Below are positions 41,965 through 51,512 of a stretch of DNA of 64,000 nt, one piece after another; position 1 is the first letter of the stretch, and the number at the start of each line of letters is the position of its first letter. Source of the stretch: Zoogloea sp041914405 (GTDB taxonomy: Bacteria; Pseudomonadota; Gammaproteobacteria; Burkholderiales; Rhodocyclaceae); assembly GCF_041914405.1 (NCBI RefSeq), contig NZ_JAYSDK010000018.1:35306-99305 (forward strand). Direction: 5' to 3'. Both the position numbers and the translations under genes were made by a program. Under the pieces are notes generated by a model. The model saw only the letters and a program-made list of their open reading frames with translations, was not told the origin of the DNA and searched no databases.

Positions 41965-44805
41965 ATGGAAAGCTTGGGCCGATTTTTTAATCGCCGGTGC
42001 TTTCTTCATTTTGCAAGAGCATTATGTTCTCCTGTCTTCGGCATATTCTTGCTTCTAACCTCTATGGCCGTTTGGGCCACCCCAATTGGTGGTGAGCAAG
42101 GATTAAAGCACGCAGCCGGTGATCGCGGATCGCAGCGCAAGTCCGTTTTGATTCTCTCGGGGGTGCAATACGGTCTCCCGGTCACCGACACGCTGACCTC
42201 CGGCGTCGTTGCCACCCTCAAAGAAAATGGGGTGAGCGCCAACAATATTTACGTCGAAATGCTCGACCTCGTCCGCAACCTTGATCCGCTGTGGCGGGCA
42301 AGATTGGCAGAATTGTTGCGCGAGAAAGTGGACAAGGCCAACGTCGGTCTTGTCGTTGTGCAGAACCAGGAGGCACTGGAGTTTCTTGCTCAGGAAGGCA
42401 ACGGCATCGTACCGCCAGAGATTCCGGTACTGGGCAGCCTGCTTTCCAATCCGGCGGTCAGTTGGCGCGGACCGAAACATCCCGTCCTGAGCATCGTCCG
42501 AAGGTGGGATATCGCGGGAACCGTCCGCTATGGGCTTGAAATCTTTCCGCGCACGCGTCGTTTGGTCGTGGTTGGCGGTACGGCTACACAGCAACCTGAC
42601 TTCCAGACGCAGGTAGAGGCTGCGCTCGCCACCATGCCGGAACACCTCGAGGTGGAGGATACCGCCGGGCTATCCTATGACGAAGTCCTGCAACGCATCT
42701 CCAACCTGCCAGGCGATACCCTCGTTCTCCTCGGAACCTATTACAAGGACAAGACCGGACGCAATTTCATTCCGGCGGAGGTTGCTACCGAAGTCGCCAA
42801 ACGAGCCAATCAACCTGTATTGGCCCTGTACGATGCCCACATTCGCGTTGGTCTGACCGGCGGTTCGGTCGTCAACACCACATCGGTTGCCCGGCGGGTG
42901 GGGGAGATCGGCTTCGAAGTGCTTTCCGGTACACGCCGAATCGATCCCAATGATACCGAGGCCATCGTGCCGCCTGAGCCGATGTTCGACTGGCTCCAGC
43001 TCCAGCGCTGGGGTGGCGACCCCGCCAGGTTGCCGGCAAATACTGTATTCCTGAACCGCCCGCGCATGCTATGGAGCGAGTACCGGTCTGCCGTGCTTGG
43101 TGGGGCGCTGGCTATCGCGGTGCTCGCCACCCTGTCAGCGGCGCTGGCCATCCAGAATCGTCGGCGCAAGAAGGCCGAGGCGGCGACCGCAGCTCTTAAT
43201 GATCAATTGGAGGCACTGGTTGCTGCTCGTTCGGCCGAACTCACCCTGCGCACTCAGCAGCTGGAAGCGATCGTCGATTCGGCAAGTTCCGGCATCGCGC
43301 TGATCATCGACCGGGTCATTGTTCGCGGAAACCGTCGCTTGCACGCAATGTTCGGCTGGCCGATGGGCGAGATGATCGGCAAGATGACAGCTATCTGGTA
43401 TCCCGACGATGAAACCTACCGCGCCGCAGGTGGCGCTCCTTACGAGAAGATATGGCGAGGTGAATATTATTCCCGCGAGCAGGAACTGGTGCGCAAGGAC
43501 GGCAGCCGCTTTTGGGTCCGACTGACGGGTACTGCCGTCGATCCTGCGGATCATTCCAAAGGGGTCCTCTCATTATTGGACGACATTACGGACGAGCGCA
43601 ATCACCTGGCGGAAATGGAGCGGGCGCGCTTGATGGCTGAATCGGCCAACGTTGCCAAGAGTGCCTTCCTGGCGAACATGAGCCATGAAATCCGTACGCC
43701 CTTGAATGCCATCATCGGGCTAACCCATCTACTTCGGAAAAAGAAGCTGGACAGTGAGGCGACCGAGAAACTCGAATTGGTCCATGCCTCCGGCAAGCAC
43801 TTGCTACACCTTATCAACGACATCCTCGATTTCTCCAAGATCGAGGCGGGCAAGCTAGTGATCCTTGAAGAGCCGATGGATGTCAGGCCAATTCCGAATC
43901 ATGTCGTCTCCATGCTCTCGGAGAGCGCCAGCGCCAAAGGACTCGCCCTGCACACCGAGTCGGATCCGGTGCCCCGCGCGCTCAATGGCGACTCGATGCG
44001 AATCATGCAGGCCCTGCTCAATCTCGTCGGTAATGCCATCAAGTTTACCGACTCAGGCAGTGTGACGATACGCACCGTGAAGGAGAGCGAATCGGAATCC
44101 CGGGTCAAGCTTCGCTTCGAGGTCATCGATACCGGTATCGGCATCGCTCCCGACCAATTGCCCAAGCTATTCGCGGCCTTCGAGCAGGGGGACTCATCCA
44201 TGTCGAAGCGCTTTGGCGGTACCGGCCTCGGCCTGGTGATCACTCGCAAGCTGGCGGAACTGATGTGCGGTGAGGCGGGCGCCTCCAGCGTACTGGGCAA
44301 AGGCAGTACATTCTGGTTCTCCGCGGTCTTCGAAAAACTCGATGAAAGTGCGCTGGTCCAGTCGGCGCTACCGGCCAAGGACGCTTGCCAGGAGATCGTC
44401 GAGAGCTTTGCCGGCACCCTCATCCTGCTGGTGGAGGATGACGAAATCAACCAGATGGTGGCGCAGGAAAATCTGGCGGATGCCGGGCTTCAAATCGACA
44501 TTGCGAGCGATGGTCTGGAAGCGATTGCCAAGATGCGGGCGGCAGCACCCGGTCAGTACGCGATGATCCTGATGGATATGCAGATGCCGAATATGGACGG
44601 CCTGGAGGCAACCCGCGAGATTCGCAAACTGCCGGTTGGCCGGGACTTGCCGATCATCGCCATGACCGCCAACGCCTTCAGCGAGGACAGCGAGCGTTGT
44701 TTTGAGGCCGGCATGAATGACTTCATTGCCAAGCCCGTGGAGCCGGACCGGATGTATGGAACCATCCTGAGCTGGTTGCGCAAAAGGACGACCTCCAATC
44801 ACTAG
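41965..44805 (+). CDS. Hybrid histidine kinase with ABC-type substrate-binding sensor domain
   Basis: The product (946 residues from ATG 41965, GGGAG four bases upstream; a TTG at 41842 would add 41) has a signal/TM helix, a periplasmic domain of about residues 55-360 that resembles ABC sugar/peptide binding proteins ('SVLILSGVQYGLPVTDTLTS'), and a second TM near 375-397. Then PAS (about 433-540), HisKA with His near 573 ('SHEIRTPLNAIIGLTHLL'), HATPase with 'GTGLGLVIT' and REC with Asp near 870 ('LMDMQMPNMDGLEA') follow. It is transcribed convergently with the next kinase and has no adjacent response regulator. Confidence 0.9.
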   Translation: MESLGRFFNRRCFLHFARALCSPVFGIFLLLTSMAVWATPIGGEQGLKHAAGDRGSQRKSVLILSGVQYGLPVTDTLTSGVVATLKENGVSANNIYVEMLDLVRNLDPLWRARLAELLREKVDKANVGLVVVQNQEALEFLAQEGNGIVPPEIPVLGSLLSNPAVSWRGPKHPVLSIVRRWDIAGTVRYGLEIFPRTRRLVVVGGTATQQPDFQTQVEAALATMPEHLEVEDTAGLSYDEVLQRISNLPGDTLVLLGTYYKDKTGRNFIPAEVATEVAKRANQPVLALYDAHIRVGLTGGSVVNTTSVARRVGEIGFEVLSGTRRIDPNDTEAIVPPEPMFDWLQLQRWGGDPARLPANTVFLNRPRMLWSEYRSAVLGGALAIAVLATLSAALAIQNRRRKKAEAATAALNDQLEALVAARSAELTLRTQQLEAIVDSASSGIALIIDRVIVRGNRRLHAMFGWPMGEMIGKMTAIWYPDDETYRAAGGAPYEKIWRGEYYSREQELVRKDGSRFWVRLTGTAVDPADHSKGVLSLLDDITDERNHLAEMERARLMAESANVAKSAFLANMSHEIRTPLNAIIGLTHLLRKKKLDSEATEKLELVHASGKHLLHLINDILDFSKIEAGKLVILEEPMDVRPIPNHVVSMLSESASAKGLALHTESDPVPRALNGDSMRIMQALLNLVGNAIKFTDSGSVTIRTVKESESESRVKLRFEVIDTGIGIAPDQLPKLFAAFEQGDSSMSKRFGGTGLGLVITRKLAELMCGEAGASSVLGKGSTFWFSAVFEKLDESALVQSALPAKDACQEIVESFAGTLILLVEDDEINQMVAQENLADAGLQIDIASDGLEAIAKMRAAAPGQYAMILMDMQMPNMDGLEATREIRKLPVGRDLPIIAMTANAFSEDSERCFEAGMNDFIAKPVEPDRMYGTILSWLRKRTTSNH

Positions 44806-44826
44806 GCCAGTCAATTGAAATGAGGA

Positions 44827-47418
44827 TCACGGCCTGGCTAGCCAGGTGAGCAAGGTCTGATATAGGGCATCGGGTTGAACGGGTTTGGCAATGAAGTCAT
44901 TCATGCCCGCCTCAATGCAGCGAGCTTTGTCCTCTGCGAACACATTCGCCGTCATCGCGATAATCGGCACGCCGGACAGACCCGGCAACTGCCTTATCCT
45001 GCGCGTGGCATTCAGACCATCGAGATTCGGCATCTGCACATCCATCAGGATAAGGGCATAGGGCGTTCGGACAGCCATGTCCAAGGCAGCCAAACCATCT
45101 TTTGCGAGGTCAACCGAAAGCCCGACATCCTCAAGGAGCATTAATGCAACCTCCTGGTTAACGGGCTCGTCCTCTGCCAGAAGAACGCGTCTGCCTGAAT
45201 GGTCTCGTGAAATGATGCACGGGGCTTCTTCCCGGCTTTCCCCATGGGATGTGCCGAACTTCTGATCGGCTCTGGCAAGCTCCGCGGTAAACCAGAACCG
45301 ACTGCCTTTTCCTTCAATACTGCTCACGCCCACCTGGCCGCCCATCAGCTCGGCGAGCTTCCTCGTAATCGCCAACCCCAGCCCCGTCCCGCCATACTTC
45401 CGGGTGGTCGAGTTATCCGCCTGTTCAAACATTTCGAACAGCTTTGGCAGTGCAGCGGATGAAATGCCGATACCGGTATCTTCGACCTCGAAGAGGAGCG
45501 TAACTGACTTGTCTGTTCTGGCTTCCTCCTTGACGCGAAGCGCTATCCGGCCGCGCTGGGTAAACTTGACGGCATTGGCCGCGTAATTCAACAACGCCTG
45601 CTGAAGTCGTGTTGGGTCACCCATGAGCCGATCATCATCCGCCTCAATCTCCATGGTGATGGCCAAACCTTTGTGACGCGCGCGCTCCTCCAGCATCGTG
45701 AAAATACTCTTCAGAATCGAGTGAAGGTCAATCGGCAGATTTTCCAGGACTAACTTGCCTGCCTCAATCTTGGAAATGTCGAGAATGGAATTGATGATAT
45801 CGAGGAGGTGATGTCCTGCCGCCTCAATCTTGTCGAGGCGGTCGATTTGCATCGGCGACAGGCCCGATTGCCTGAGCAGATAGGCCATTCCGGTGATGGC
45901 ATTGAGTGGAGTCCGGATTTCGTGGCTCATGTTCGCGAGGAAGGCACTCTTGGCCACGTTCGCGGCCTCCGCAGCCTCCTTGGCAAGCATCAACTCACGC
46001 GTGCGCTCGCCAACCAGCTCCTCCAGGTGCAGACGATGTCGTATAAGTTCCGCTTGAGCAGCCTTGATCTCGGATATGTCCGTATGGGTGCCACACATGC
46101 GTGTTGGTTTCCCTTCCGGGTCACGCTGCATCACGCTGGCCTGATCCAGAATCCAGATTACCGAACCATCCTTCCGCAACATACGGTACTCCAAGCGATG
46201 CATACTTGAACGCCCTTGAAGCACCGCATTGATGGACTCCCACGCCCTGTCCCGATCATCGGGAAAGACGAAGTCCGTCCATTGCTGCGCAGACTGACGA
46301 ATCTCCCCAGGCTCATATCCGAGCATCCTTGCCCACCGTTCGTTCCGGAACACCGCCCCGGTCTGGATGTCCCAGTCCCAGAAACCTAACTCGGAGCCCT
46401 CTAGAACGAATCTCAGCTGCTTTTCGCTGTTCTCCAGCGCCTGCTTGGCGACCCGGCTTTGCGTAACGTCATGTCCAATACCCAGAATTCCGATCAGCTC
46501 ACCTTTCTCATCCCTCATTGGAATTTTTGTGACCATTAGAGTTTCCTCGTGCTGGTCCGACGCAAAACTTATTTTCTCTTCATTTTTTGAAGCTCCGTTA
46601 TTCTTAAGCGCAGCAAGATCATTATTACGAAAGGCGTCCGCCTGGGATTTCTCGACGAAGTCATAATCAGTCTTACCGACGATATCTCGTTCTGGTGCCC
46701 CGAAAAAAAGCTCGAAACGATGATTGCAAGCCATGTACACACCGCCGCCGTCCTTGAGCCAGACCAAGTCTGGGAGCGTATCGATCAGCGTGCGCAGCAT
46801 GGATCGCTCCCGCATGACGGCCTCCTGTGCCGCCTGCAAGGCTCGCTGGCTCTCCATCCTTTGCTCCTGATCACGGAATATCAGGCACAAAAGCATGGTT
46901 GCCGGAGGATAAAATAGCAGCAGAACCCACCAGGCCTGCTGTATAAACGTAAAACCTATCCGCTCGGGAATCTGGGTAAATGCGGCGAGCTGAGAAAGCT
47001 GGACGACGATACCCAGGGCCAAGTACTGAAATATCGACGGTGGCTTACCGCCCTTGATCCAGTAACGCCGGGCAGCAACCCCCAGCAGCGCAGACATCGC
47101 TATGACGGAAATCCCGACAGGCGCGCCAACGCCACCGATCTGGTACCGATAGACAGCAGCCATCCCCGCGGCGACCGCAGCGGTGATTGCGCCACCGCTG
47201 GCACCTGCAACAGCAAGAACAATCGACCTGCCGTCAAAAATGATGCCCGGTTCGAAGTCGAACGGATTGAGCATCCCAAGGAGGGTGGCTCCTCCGAACA
47301 GCAGTCCAAGCAGGAGCCGCCGATAAGTCCCCTCATTGGAAAATCGGCTCGCGACAACCTGGCTAGCGGCGACAAGGGCGACCAGAAAGGCAATGTTGTT
47401 GATAAGGCTGGTCAGCAT
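44827..47418 (-). CDS. Hybrid histidine kinase with multi-TM (5TM-LytS-like) sensor and two PAS domains
   Basis: The kinase has 863 residues from ATG 47418; the frame continues upstream but the first TM starts here. About five to six TM helices span residues 1-190. Two PAS domains follow (about 205-330 with 'LPDLVWLKDGGGVYMACNHR'; 335-455 with 'GFWDWDIQTGAVFRNERWAR'), HisKA with His near 497 ('SHEIRTPLNAITGM'), HATPase ('GTGLGLAIT') and REC (Asp near 793, 'LILMDVQMPNLDG'). The signal is unknown; the multi-TM part suits a membrane or lipid-derived stimulus. The gene end is 22 bases from the convergent kinase. Confidence 0.9.
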   Translation of the reverse strand: MLTSLINNIAFLVALVAASQVVASRFSNEGTYRRLLLGLLFGGATLLGMLNPFDFEPGIIFDGRSIVLAVAGASGGAITAAVAAGMAAVYRYQIGGVGAPVGISVIAMSALLGVAARRYWIKGGKPPSIFQYLALGIVVQLSQLAAFTQIPERIGFTFIQQAWWVLLLFYPPATMLLCLIFRDQEQRMESQRALQAAQEAVMRERSMLRTLIDTLPDLVWLKDGGGVYMACNHRFELFFGAPERDIVGKTDYDFVEKSQADAFRNNDLAALKNNGASKNEEKISFASDQHEETLMVTKIPMRDEKGELIGILGIGHDVTQSRVAKQALENSEKQLRFVLEGSELGFWDWDIQTGAVFRNERWARMLGYEPGEIRQSAQQWTDFVFPDDRDRAWESINAVLQGRSSMHRLEYRMLRKDGSVIWILDQASVMQRDPEGKPTRMCGTHTDISEIKAAQAELIRHRLHLEELVGERTRELMLAKEAAEAANVAKSAFLANMSHEIRTPLNAITGMAYLLRQSGLSPMQIDRLDKIEAAGHHLLDIINSILDISKIEAGKLVLENLPIDLHSILKSIFTMLEERARHKGLAITMEIEADDDRLMGDPTRLQQALLNYAANAVKFTQRGRIALRVKEEARTDKSVTLLFEVEDTGIGISSAALPKLFEMFEQADNSTTRKYGGTGLGLAITRKLAELMGGQVGVSSIEGKGSRFWFTAELARADQKFGTSHGESREEAPCIISRDHSGRRVLLAEDEPVNQEVALMLLEDVGLSVDLAKDGLAALDMAVRTPYALILMDVQMPNLDGLNATRRIRQLPGLSGVPIIAMTANVFAEDKARCIEAGMNDFIAKPVQPDALYQTLLTWLARP

Positions 47419-47665
47419 GAGCAAGTCTCGAGGAAAGCCGGGGGCCGGTCTTATTGCCGGACACATCCCCATTCGAGCACGATACATCGATGAACGCCGG
47501 GGTGGCGGCCGGAATCAGGGATGTCGAGCATCATTGCACGGTGCCTGTCGCTGTAAGGCCCCGCCCGCGCTCACCGACGCCCGCATGGAGGGGAGAAGAC
47601 ATAGTGTGTTCAGACGGTCATGTCAGAAGGCCATAATGTGATTCGGGGTAGAACGGGAATAATTC

Positions 47666-48985
47666 ATGTTTAACGCAAGACTAAAGACCCGAATCGCTGA
47701 ACTTGAGCAGATGCTCGCCGAGCAGGCTGCAGTCAGCACTGCAGTGGATCAGTCAACAGCCGTCGTGGAGCTGAGCCTGGATGGGGTGGTCATCGCCGCG
47801 AACAGGAACTTTTGCGATCTGATGGGGTTTCAGCAGGATCAGATCGTTGGGCAATCGCACGCGAACTTGTGCGATCCGGAATACGTGCTCTCGGACAGCT
47901 ATAGACAGTTCTGGCAGGGGCTCCGAACCGGCACGTTCCACCAAGGCAAGGTCAAGCGCCGCCACCGCTCGGGCCGGATCGTCTGGCTGGAGGCAACTTA
48001 CAACCCGATCCGGGATGCTGCGGGGAAGGTCGTGAAGGTGATCAAGTTTGCCTCGGATATCACATCGAGCGTCGAAGAGGCTGCGCGGATGAAGGCGCTG
48101 GTCGAAGCCATTGAGCGCTCCATGGCTGTCGTTGAGTTCCGCTCGGATGGAACGGTGCTCAAGGCCAACGACAACTTCCTGAATGTGATGGGCTACCCGG
48201 AAAGTGACATTATCGGCCAGCATCACCGGATGTTTTGCCCTCCGGAATACTCGGCAAGTGAGGAATACGAAGCCTTCTGGCGGGATTTAAGAGCCGGGCG
48301 GTTCTCGACCGGACAGTTCTGCCGGATCAACAGGCGCGGCGAGCGGGTGTGGCTTGAAGCAAGCTACAACCCGATTCCAGATGCCTACGGGAAGATTGAG
48401 CGCATCGTCAAGACTGCCGTTGATGTAACTCAGAAGGTCCTCCGCAATGAAGCGGAGCGGGAAAGCGCCGCATTTGCATCAGCGGCCGCCGTTGAGACGG
48501 AGCAGATTTCCGGAAAGGGCGAGACCATCATCCTGGAAGCAGTGGCCAAGATTCAGTCCATTGCTCAGGGCGTCGAACGCGCAGCAGCCGAAGTCTTTGC
48601 CCTTGGCCAGCGCACCAAAGACATTTCCTCCATCACAAATACGATCAAAGAGATCGCAGACCAGACCAACCTTCTGGCATTGAACGCGGCGATTGAGGCT
48701 GCACGCGCCGGGGAGTCTGGTCGCGGATTCGCGGTCGTGGCAGACGAGGTTCGACGGCTGGCAGAGCGCACGGCTAGCTCTACCGCCGAAATTACAGACA
48801 TGGTCCACTCTATTCAGAATGAGAGCTCTGCTGTTACCGAAAACATGAAAAATGGGCTGACACAGGTAACGGAGGGTGTCGCACTCGCGAATTCTGCGGG
48901 AAGTATAATCAAGCACATCCGAAATGATGCTCGTCGTGTTGTTGAGGCGGTTCAGGCGATTTCTAATACGATATCGGTGAAGTGA
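47666..48985 (+). CDS. Cytosolic methyl-accepting chemotaxis protein (PAS-PAS-MCP)
   Basis: A 439-residue receptor without TM helices or HAMP. PAS1 (about 25-135) and PAS2 (about 145-255) are similar to each other ('VVELSLDGVVIAANRNFCDL' and 'VVEFRSDGTVLKANDNFLNV'), as in Aer-like oxygen or redox sensors. The signalling hairpin tip is 'EIADQTNLLALNAAIEAARA', beginning near residue 328, the CheA/CheW contact region. It would report cytoplasmic redox or a small ligand to the flagellar motor. It is divergent from the kinase at 44827. Confidence 0.93.
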   Translation: MFNARLKTRIAELEQMLAEQAAVSTAVDQSTAVVELSLDGVVIAANRNFCDLMGFQQDQIVGQSHANLCDPEYVLSDSYRQFWQGLRTGTFHQGKVKRRHRSGRIVWLEATYNPIRDAAGKVVKVIKFASDITSSVEEAARMKALVEAIERSMAVVEFRSDGTVLKANDNFLNVMGYPESDIIGQHHRMFCPPEYSASEEYEAFWRDLRAGRFSTGQFCRINRRGERVWLEASYNPIPDAYGKIERIVKTAVDVTQKVLRNEAERESAAFASAAAVETEQISGKGETIILEAVAKIQSIAQGVERAAAEVFALGQRTKDISSITNTIKEIADQTNLLALNAAIEAARAGESGRGFAVVADEVRRLAERTASSTAEITDMVHSIQNESSAVTENMKNGLTQVTEGVALANSAGSIIKHIRNDARRVVEAVQAISNTISVK

Positions 48986-49100
48986 TTACGTACGTCATGA
49001 TTCGCGAGCCATTACGCGATGTGCGCCGGCGCAGGATCAATGTGCACGCCGATGGATCGTTCATGCGTCCGACCACATTCTTTGAGCGCAGTGCTTGATG

Positions 49101-49421
49101 TCATCCTGGCGACGAAAGCTTGAGGCCGACGATGCCGGCAACGACGAGGCCGAGGCTGATGATGCGGGGGAGGGAGGCGGGTTCGCCGAGTAGGGCCATG
49201 CCGACGATGGCGGTGCCGACGGCACCAATGCCGACCCACACTGCGTAGGCCGTTCCAACGGGGAGATCACGCATAGCCCAGCCGAGGAGGCCCAGGCTCA
49301 GCAGAAAAGCGAGGGCGGTGCCGACGGAGGGCCACAGGCGAGTGAAGCCTTCGGTGTATTTGAGGCCGATGGCCCATATCACTTCAAGCAGGCCGGCGAA
49401 GAAGAGTGCGATCCAGTTCAT
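49101..49421 (-). CDS. gdx: Guanidinium exporter Gdx (SMR family)
   Basis: A 106-residue four-helix membrane protein that exports guanidinium in exchange for protons. The family is recognised by 'WIALFFAGLLEVIWAIGLKY' (membrane Glu in helix 1), 'AYAVWVGIGAVGTAIVGM' and 'EPASLPRIISLGLVVAGIVG'. It was earlier annotated as SugE. The start ATG 49421 follows GGGGA seven bases upstream, and a guanidine-II riboswitch sits immediately before it. Longer upstream starts would read through the riboswitch. Confidence 0.93.
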   Translation of the reverse strand: MNWIALFFAGLLEVIWAIGLKYTEGFTRLWPSVGTALAFLLSLGLLGWAMRDLPVGTAYAVWVGIGAVGTAIVGMALLGEPASLPRIISLGLVVAGIVGLKLSSPG

Positions 49422-49428
49422 CTGGGTT

Positions 49429-49487
49429 CCCCATGCATATGGGGCCGTCCCCGATGAAGTACAAGAAGCAGAGTCGTCCCTGCTTCT
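49429..49487 (-). promoter_or_regulatory. Guanidine-II (mini-ykkC) riboswitch
   Basis: On the minus strand a 10-bp stem with loop ACGA (49487-49464) is followed, after 11 bases, by GGGG-ACGG-CCCC (49452-49441), the diagnostic pair of ACGR tetraloop hairpins. The CCCC of the second hairpin can instead pair with the gene's ribosome site (CCCCAT / ATGGGG, 49444-49429). Guanidine binding would thus free the site and turn on gdx. Confidence 0.9.
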
Positions 49488-49723
49488 GCCCACCGCCCGC
49501 ATGGCGACGGGAAAGAGTCTTGTGTTGCGAGGCGCGTTGCTCCTGAGGTGCGCCGGCGCCAGAAAAATGCCAAGCGCCATCATCGTGGAGCACAGGGGAT
49601 GCGTCAAGTTCAAGGGTAGAGCGGACCGGCGGTCTATTACCAACCTTCAGCAGGCTTTCACGCTGCGAGCCACTACGTCGGCGATCGCCTCGAAGCTGGC
49701 ATTTTTTCCAATCTTTGATGAGA

Positions 49724-50410
49724 TCATCGTTGCACCCAACCACCACAGACAGGGAACACCTGCCCCACGAAACAATTGGCCTGTTCGCTGCAAAGATAGA
49801 CGGCGAACTCTGCATCCTCCTTTGCCGAGACTAGACGGCCGAGCGGAACCTCTCGCTTGAGTCGTTCCTGAAAACGCGGGTTGGATTGCACGTCAGCAGG
49901 AAAATAGGTTGGGTTGTCTACGAAGTTTTGGGCAATTGCGTTGATCTGAATGTTGTGCGCAGCCATCTCGGCGCCCACTGACTGCACATAGGCAAGTTGC
50001 GCACCCCTGGCAGCGCTGTAGGTGGATGCACGCTTCATACCCCGCAGCGCCGATGCGCTCCCCATGACCAGTATCTTTCCTGCTTGCCGCTCGATCATGG
50101 GGGGCAGGGCGACGCGAAAGAGTCGCGGAAGCGGATCCACCAACGCTGCAAATGTCTCCCTCCACTCTTTCTCAGAGGCCTCAATTGCCGGAGTGGTTGG
50201 CGCCGGAATCGACAAATTGGCCACCAGAATGTCCACATGGCCAGCAGCAGCGAAGATTGCTGCGGGTTCATCCTCACTGATCAACGTGGCAGTACTGGGT
50301 ATTACCGTGGCGCCATGTTCCGCGAAGACTTCACATAGCGTGGGCCCCATGAAGGTATCGGCGTGGGTGATTAATACGCGCTTGCCTAGTAGATTGAGGT
50401 GCTCTGGCAT
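49724..50410 (-). CDS. Atypical SDR-fold protein
   Basis: A 228-residue protein of the short-chain dehydrogenase fold ('LLGKRVLITHADTFMGPTLC', 'VDILVANLSIP', 'VMGSASALRG', 'ALFPVCGGWVQ'-like end). The usual glycine motif is THADTFMG rather than TGxxxGxG, and the catalytic Tyr-x3-Lys is Tyr-x3-Arg ('YSAARGA', near residue 131). These changes suggest weak or altered cofactor use. ATG 50410 is chosen because the upstream 22 residues have no similarity. It is upstream of gdx in the same direction. The role is unknown. Confidence 0.7.
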   Translation of the reverse strand: MPEHLNLLGKRVLITHADTFMGPTLCEVFAEHGATVIPSTATLISEDEPAAIFAAAGHVDILVANLSIPAPTTPAIEASEKEWRETFAALVDPLPRLFRVALPPMIERQAGKILVMGSASALRGMKRASTYSAARGAQLAYVQSVGAEMAAHNIQINAIAQNFVDNPTYFPADVQSNPRFQERLKREVPLGRLVSAKEDAEFAVYLCSEQANCFVGQVFPVCGGWVQR

Positions 50411-50540
50411 GCTCCAACCTTTCAAAGTATCTGCACGTTGGTGGAGAGAAGCATACCGCATCGAAATGGGTATCACGTCTTAGCAGGTGATGCGTCCGAC
50501 GTGAAATTTACCCCCCAAAAAGGTCCTTTCCGGATGTGAA

Positions 50541-50574
50541 AAGGCCTTGATCAGGTGGTGCTGATCAAGGCCTT
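50541..50574 (-). terminator. Terminator of the PedF-type cytochrome gene
   Basis: AAGGCCTTGATCAG (50541-50554) and CTGATCAAGGCCTT (50561-50574) form a perfect 14-bp stem. In the minus direction it is followed by TTTTC. It lies about 110 bases after the cytochrome stop. The rest of the 50411-50683 gap has no gene. Confidence 0.7.
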
Positions 50575-50683
50575 GGGAATTGAATGAAGTGCTTGCGGGG
50601 TGGGGCGGTCTTCGTGCGCCGTCCATCGCAAGGGTTCGCTGCGGCCGGGGTGTCCGGGCCGGGGCGAGGGTTTTGTCGGGGAC

Positions 50684-51166
50684 TTACTTGTGCAGTTCCT
50701 CGTGGGTGCGGACGTCCACGTAGGCCTTGAGGGCCCAGACGGCTTCCTGGGTGAAGACGGCGCTGTAGGCGGGCATCGTGTAGCGGCCTTCGCTGTTCTT
50801 CTTGCCGGAGAGGGTGATTTCCTTGAAATAGGCGTCGGTGTCTTTCAGGCAGGCTTCCTGCTGTTCCTTGGCGTCCATGTCCAGACAGTCCGCGTCGAGC
50901 TTGAGCAGGTCGGGTGCGACGCCGCCAGTGATGACATTGAGGCCGTGGCAGCCGGCGCAGTTGTGCATATAGCCTTCGGCGCCAACGGCCGCCGCCTGCT
51001 TGTCACCCCGGTAAGGGTTGGCGTCGGCCCAGGTGGTGCCGAGCTGCTTGAGTGCCGAGGTATCGATGGGGTGAGGGGTAACGTCGCCGTGGGCCAGGGC
51101 GAGCGGACTCATCGAGACGAGAACGCCCGCGGCCAGCAGGCCGAGCGCGCCTTTCAACTTCAACAT
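50684..51166 (-). CDS. pedF: PedF-type periplasmic cytochrome c
   Basis: A 160-residue exported monoheme cytochrome. The signal peptide ends 'SPLALA|HGDV' near residue 25; the heme motif is Cys70-Ala-Gly-Cys73-His74 and the axial Met is in 'YTMPAYSAVF'. 'GGVAPDLLKLDADCLD' matches the cytochrome c-550 PedF group, which accepts electrons from PQQ-dependent alcohol dehydrogenases. GAGGAG precedes ATG 51166. No alcohol dehydrogenase is in the window, so its partner is elsewhere. A terminator follows downstream. Confidence 0.85.
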   Translation of the reverse strand: MLKLKGALGLLAAGVLVSMSPLALAHGDVTPHPIDTSALKQLGTTWADANPYRGDKQAAAVGAEGYMHNCAGCHGLNVITGGVAPDLLKLDADCLDMDAKEQQEACLKDTDAYFKEITLSGKKNSEGRYTMPAYSAVFTQEAVWALKAYVDVRTHEELHK

Positions 51167-51512
51167 GCAGGACTCCTCTATTTATGATCAGTTATCAAGC
51201 TGCAGCGTGCGGAAACACGGGTCGGGTTCTGGCGGTCTCGTAATCCGCGTGTTTCCTGCCGGACAGTGATCACCATTTTGGGAAAGAGTTCAGTGGCGGC
51301 TGCACGGGCCGGGACGGAGCCTGATTCCAGACATGGAAAGACTATGTGAGGCTGACGGCCCGGGCGGCATCCAAGATGCCCGGCAACGCAGCATGCGTTC
51401 ATGCAGAAGTTCACAGGCCGCATCGAGCCCCGACGATCAAAGCGTCACACGTCCCGCGCCAATGGAATATGCTTACTGCCCATTCAGGGCACAGCGCGTA
51501 TTCACGGCATTC
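51167..51512. other. Divergent intergenic region, nothing further seen
   Basis: This stretch separates the cytochrome from the next kinase. An in-frame extension of the kinase runs through it but has no motif, and I see no convincing promoter, hairpin or small gene. Confidence 0.4.

Noticed and set aside
41965..47418. Idea that the two convergent hybrid kinases are a recent tandem duplication
   Set aside because: Their sensor parts are unrelated (ABC-binding-like versus multi-TM plus two PAS) and only the common HisKA-HATPase-REC core is alike, as expected for the family.
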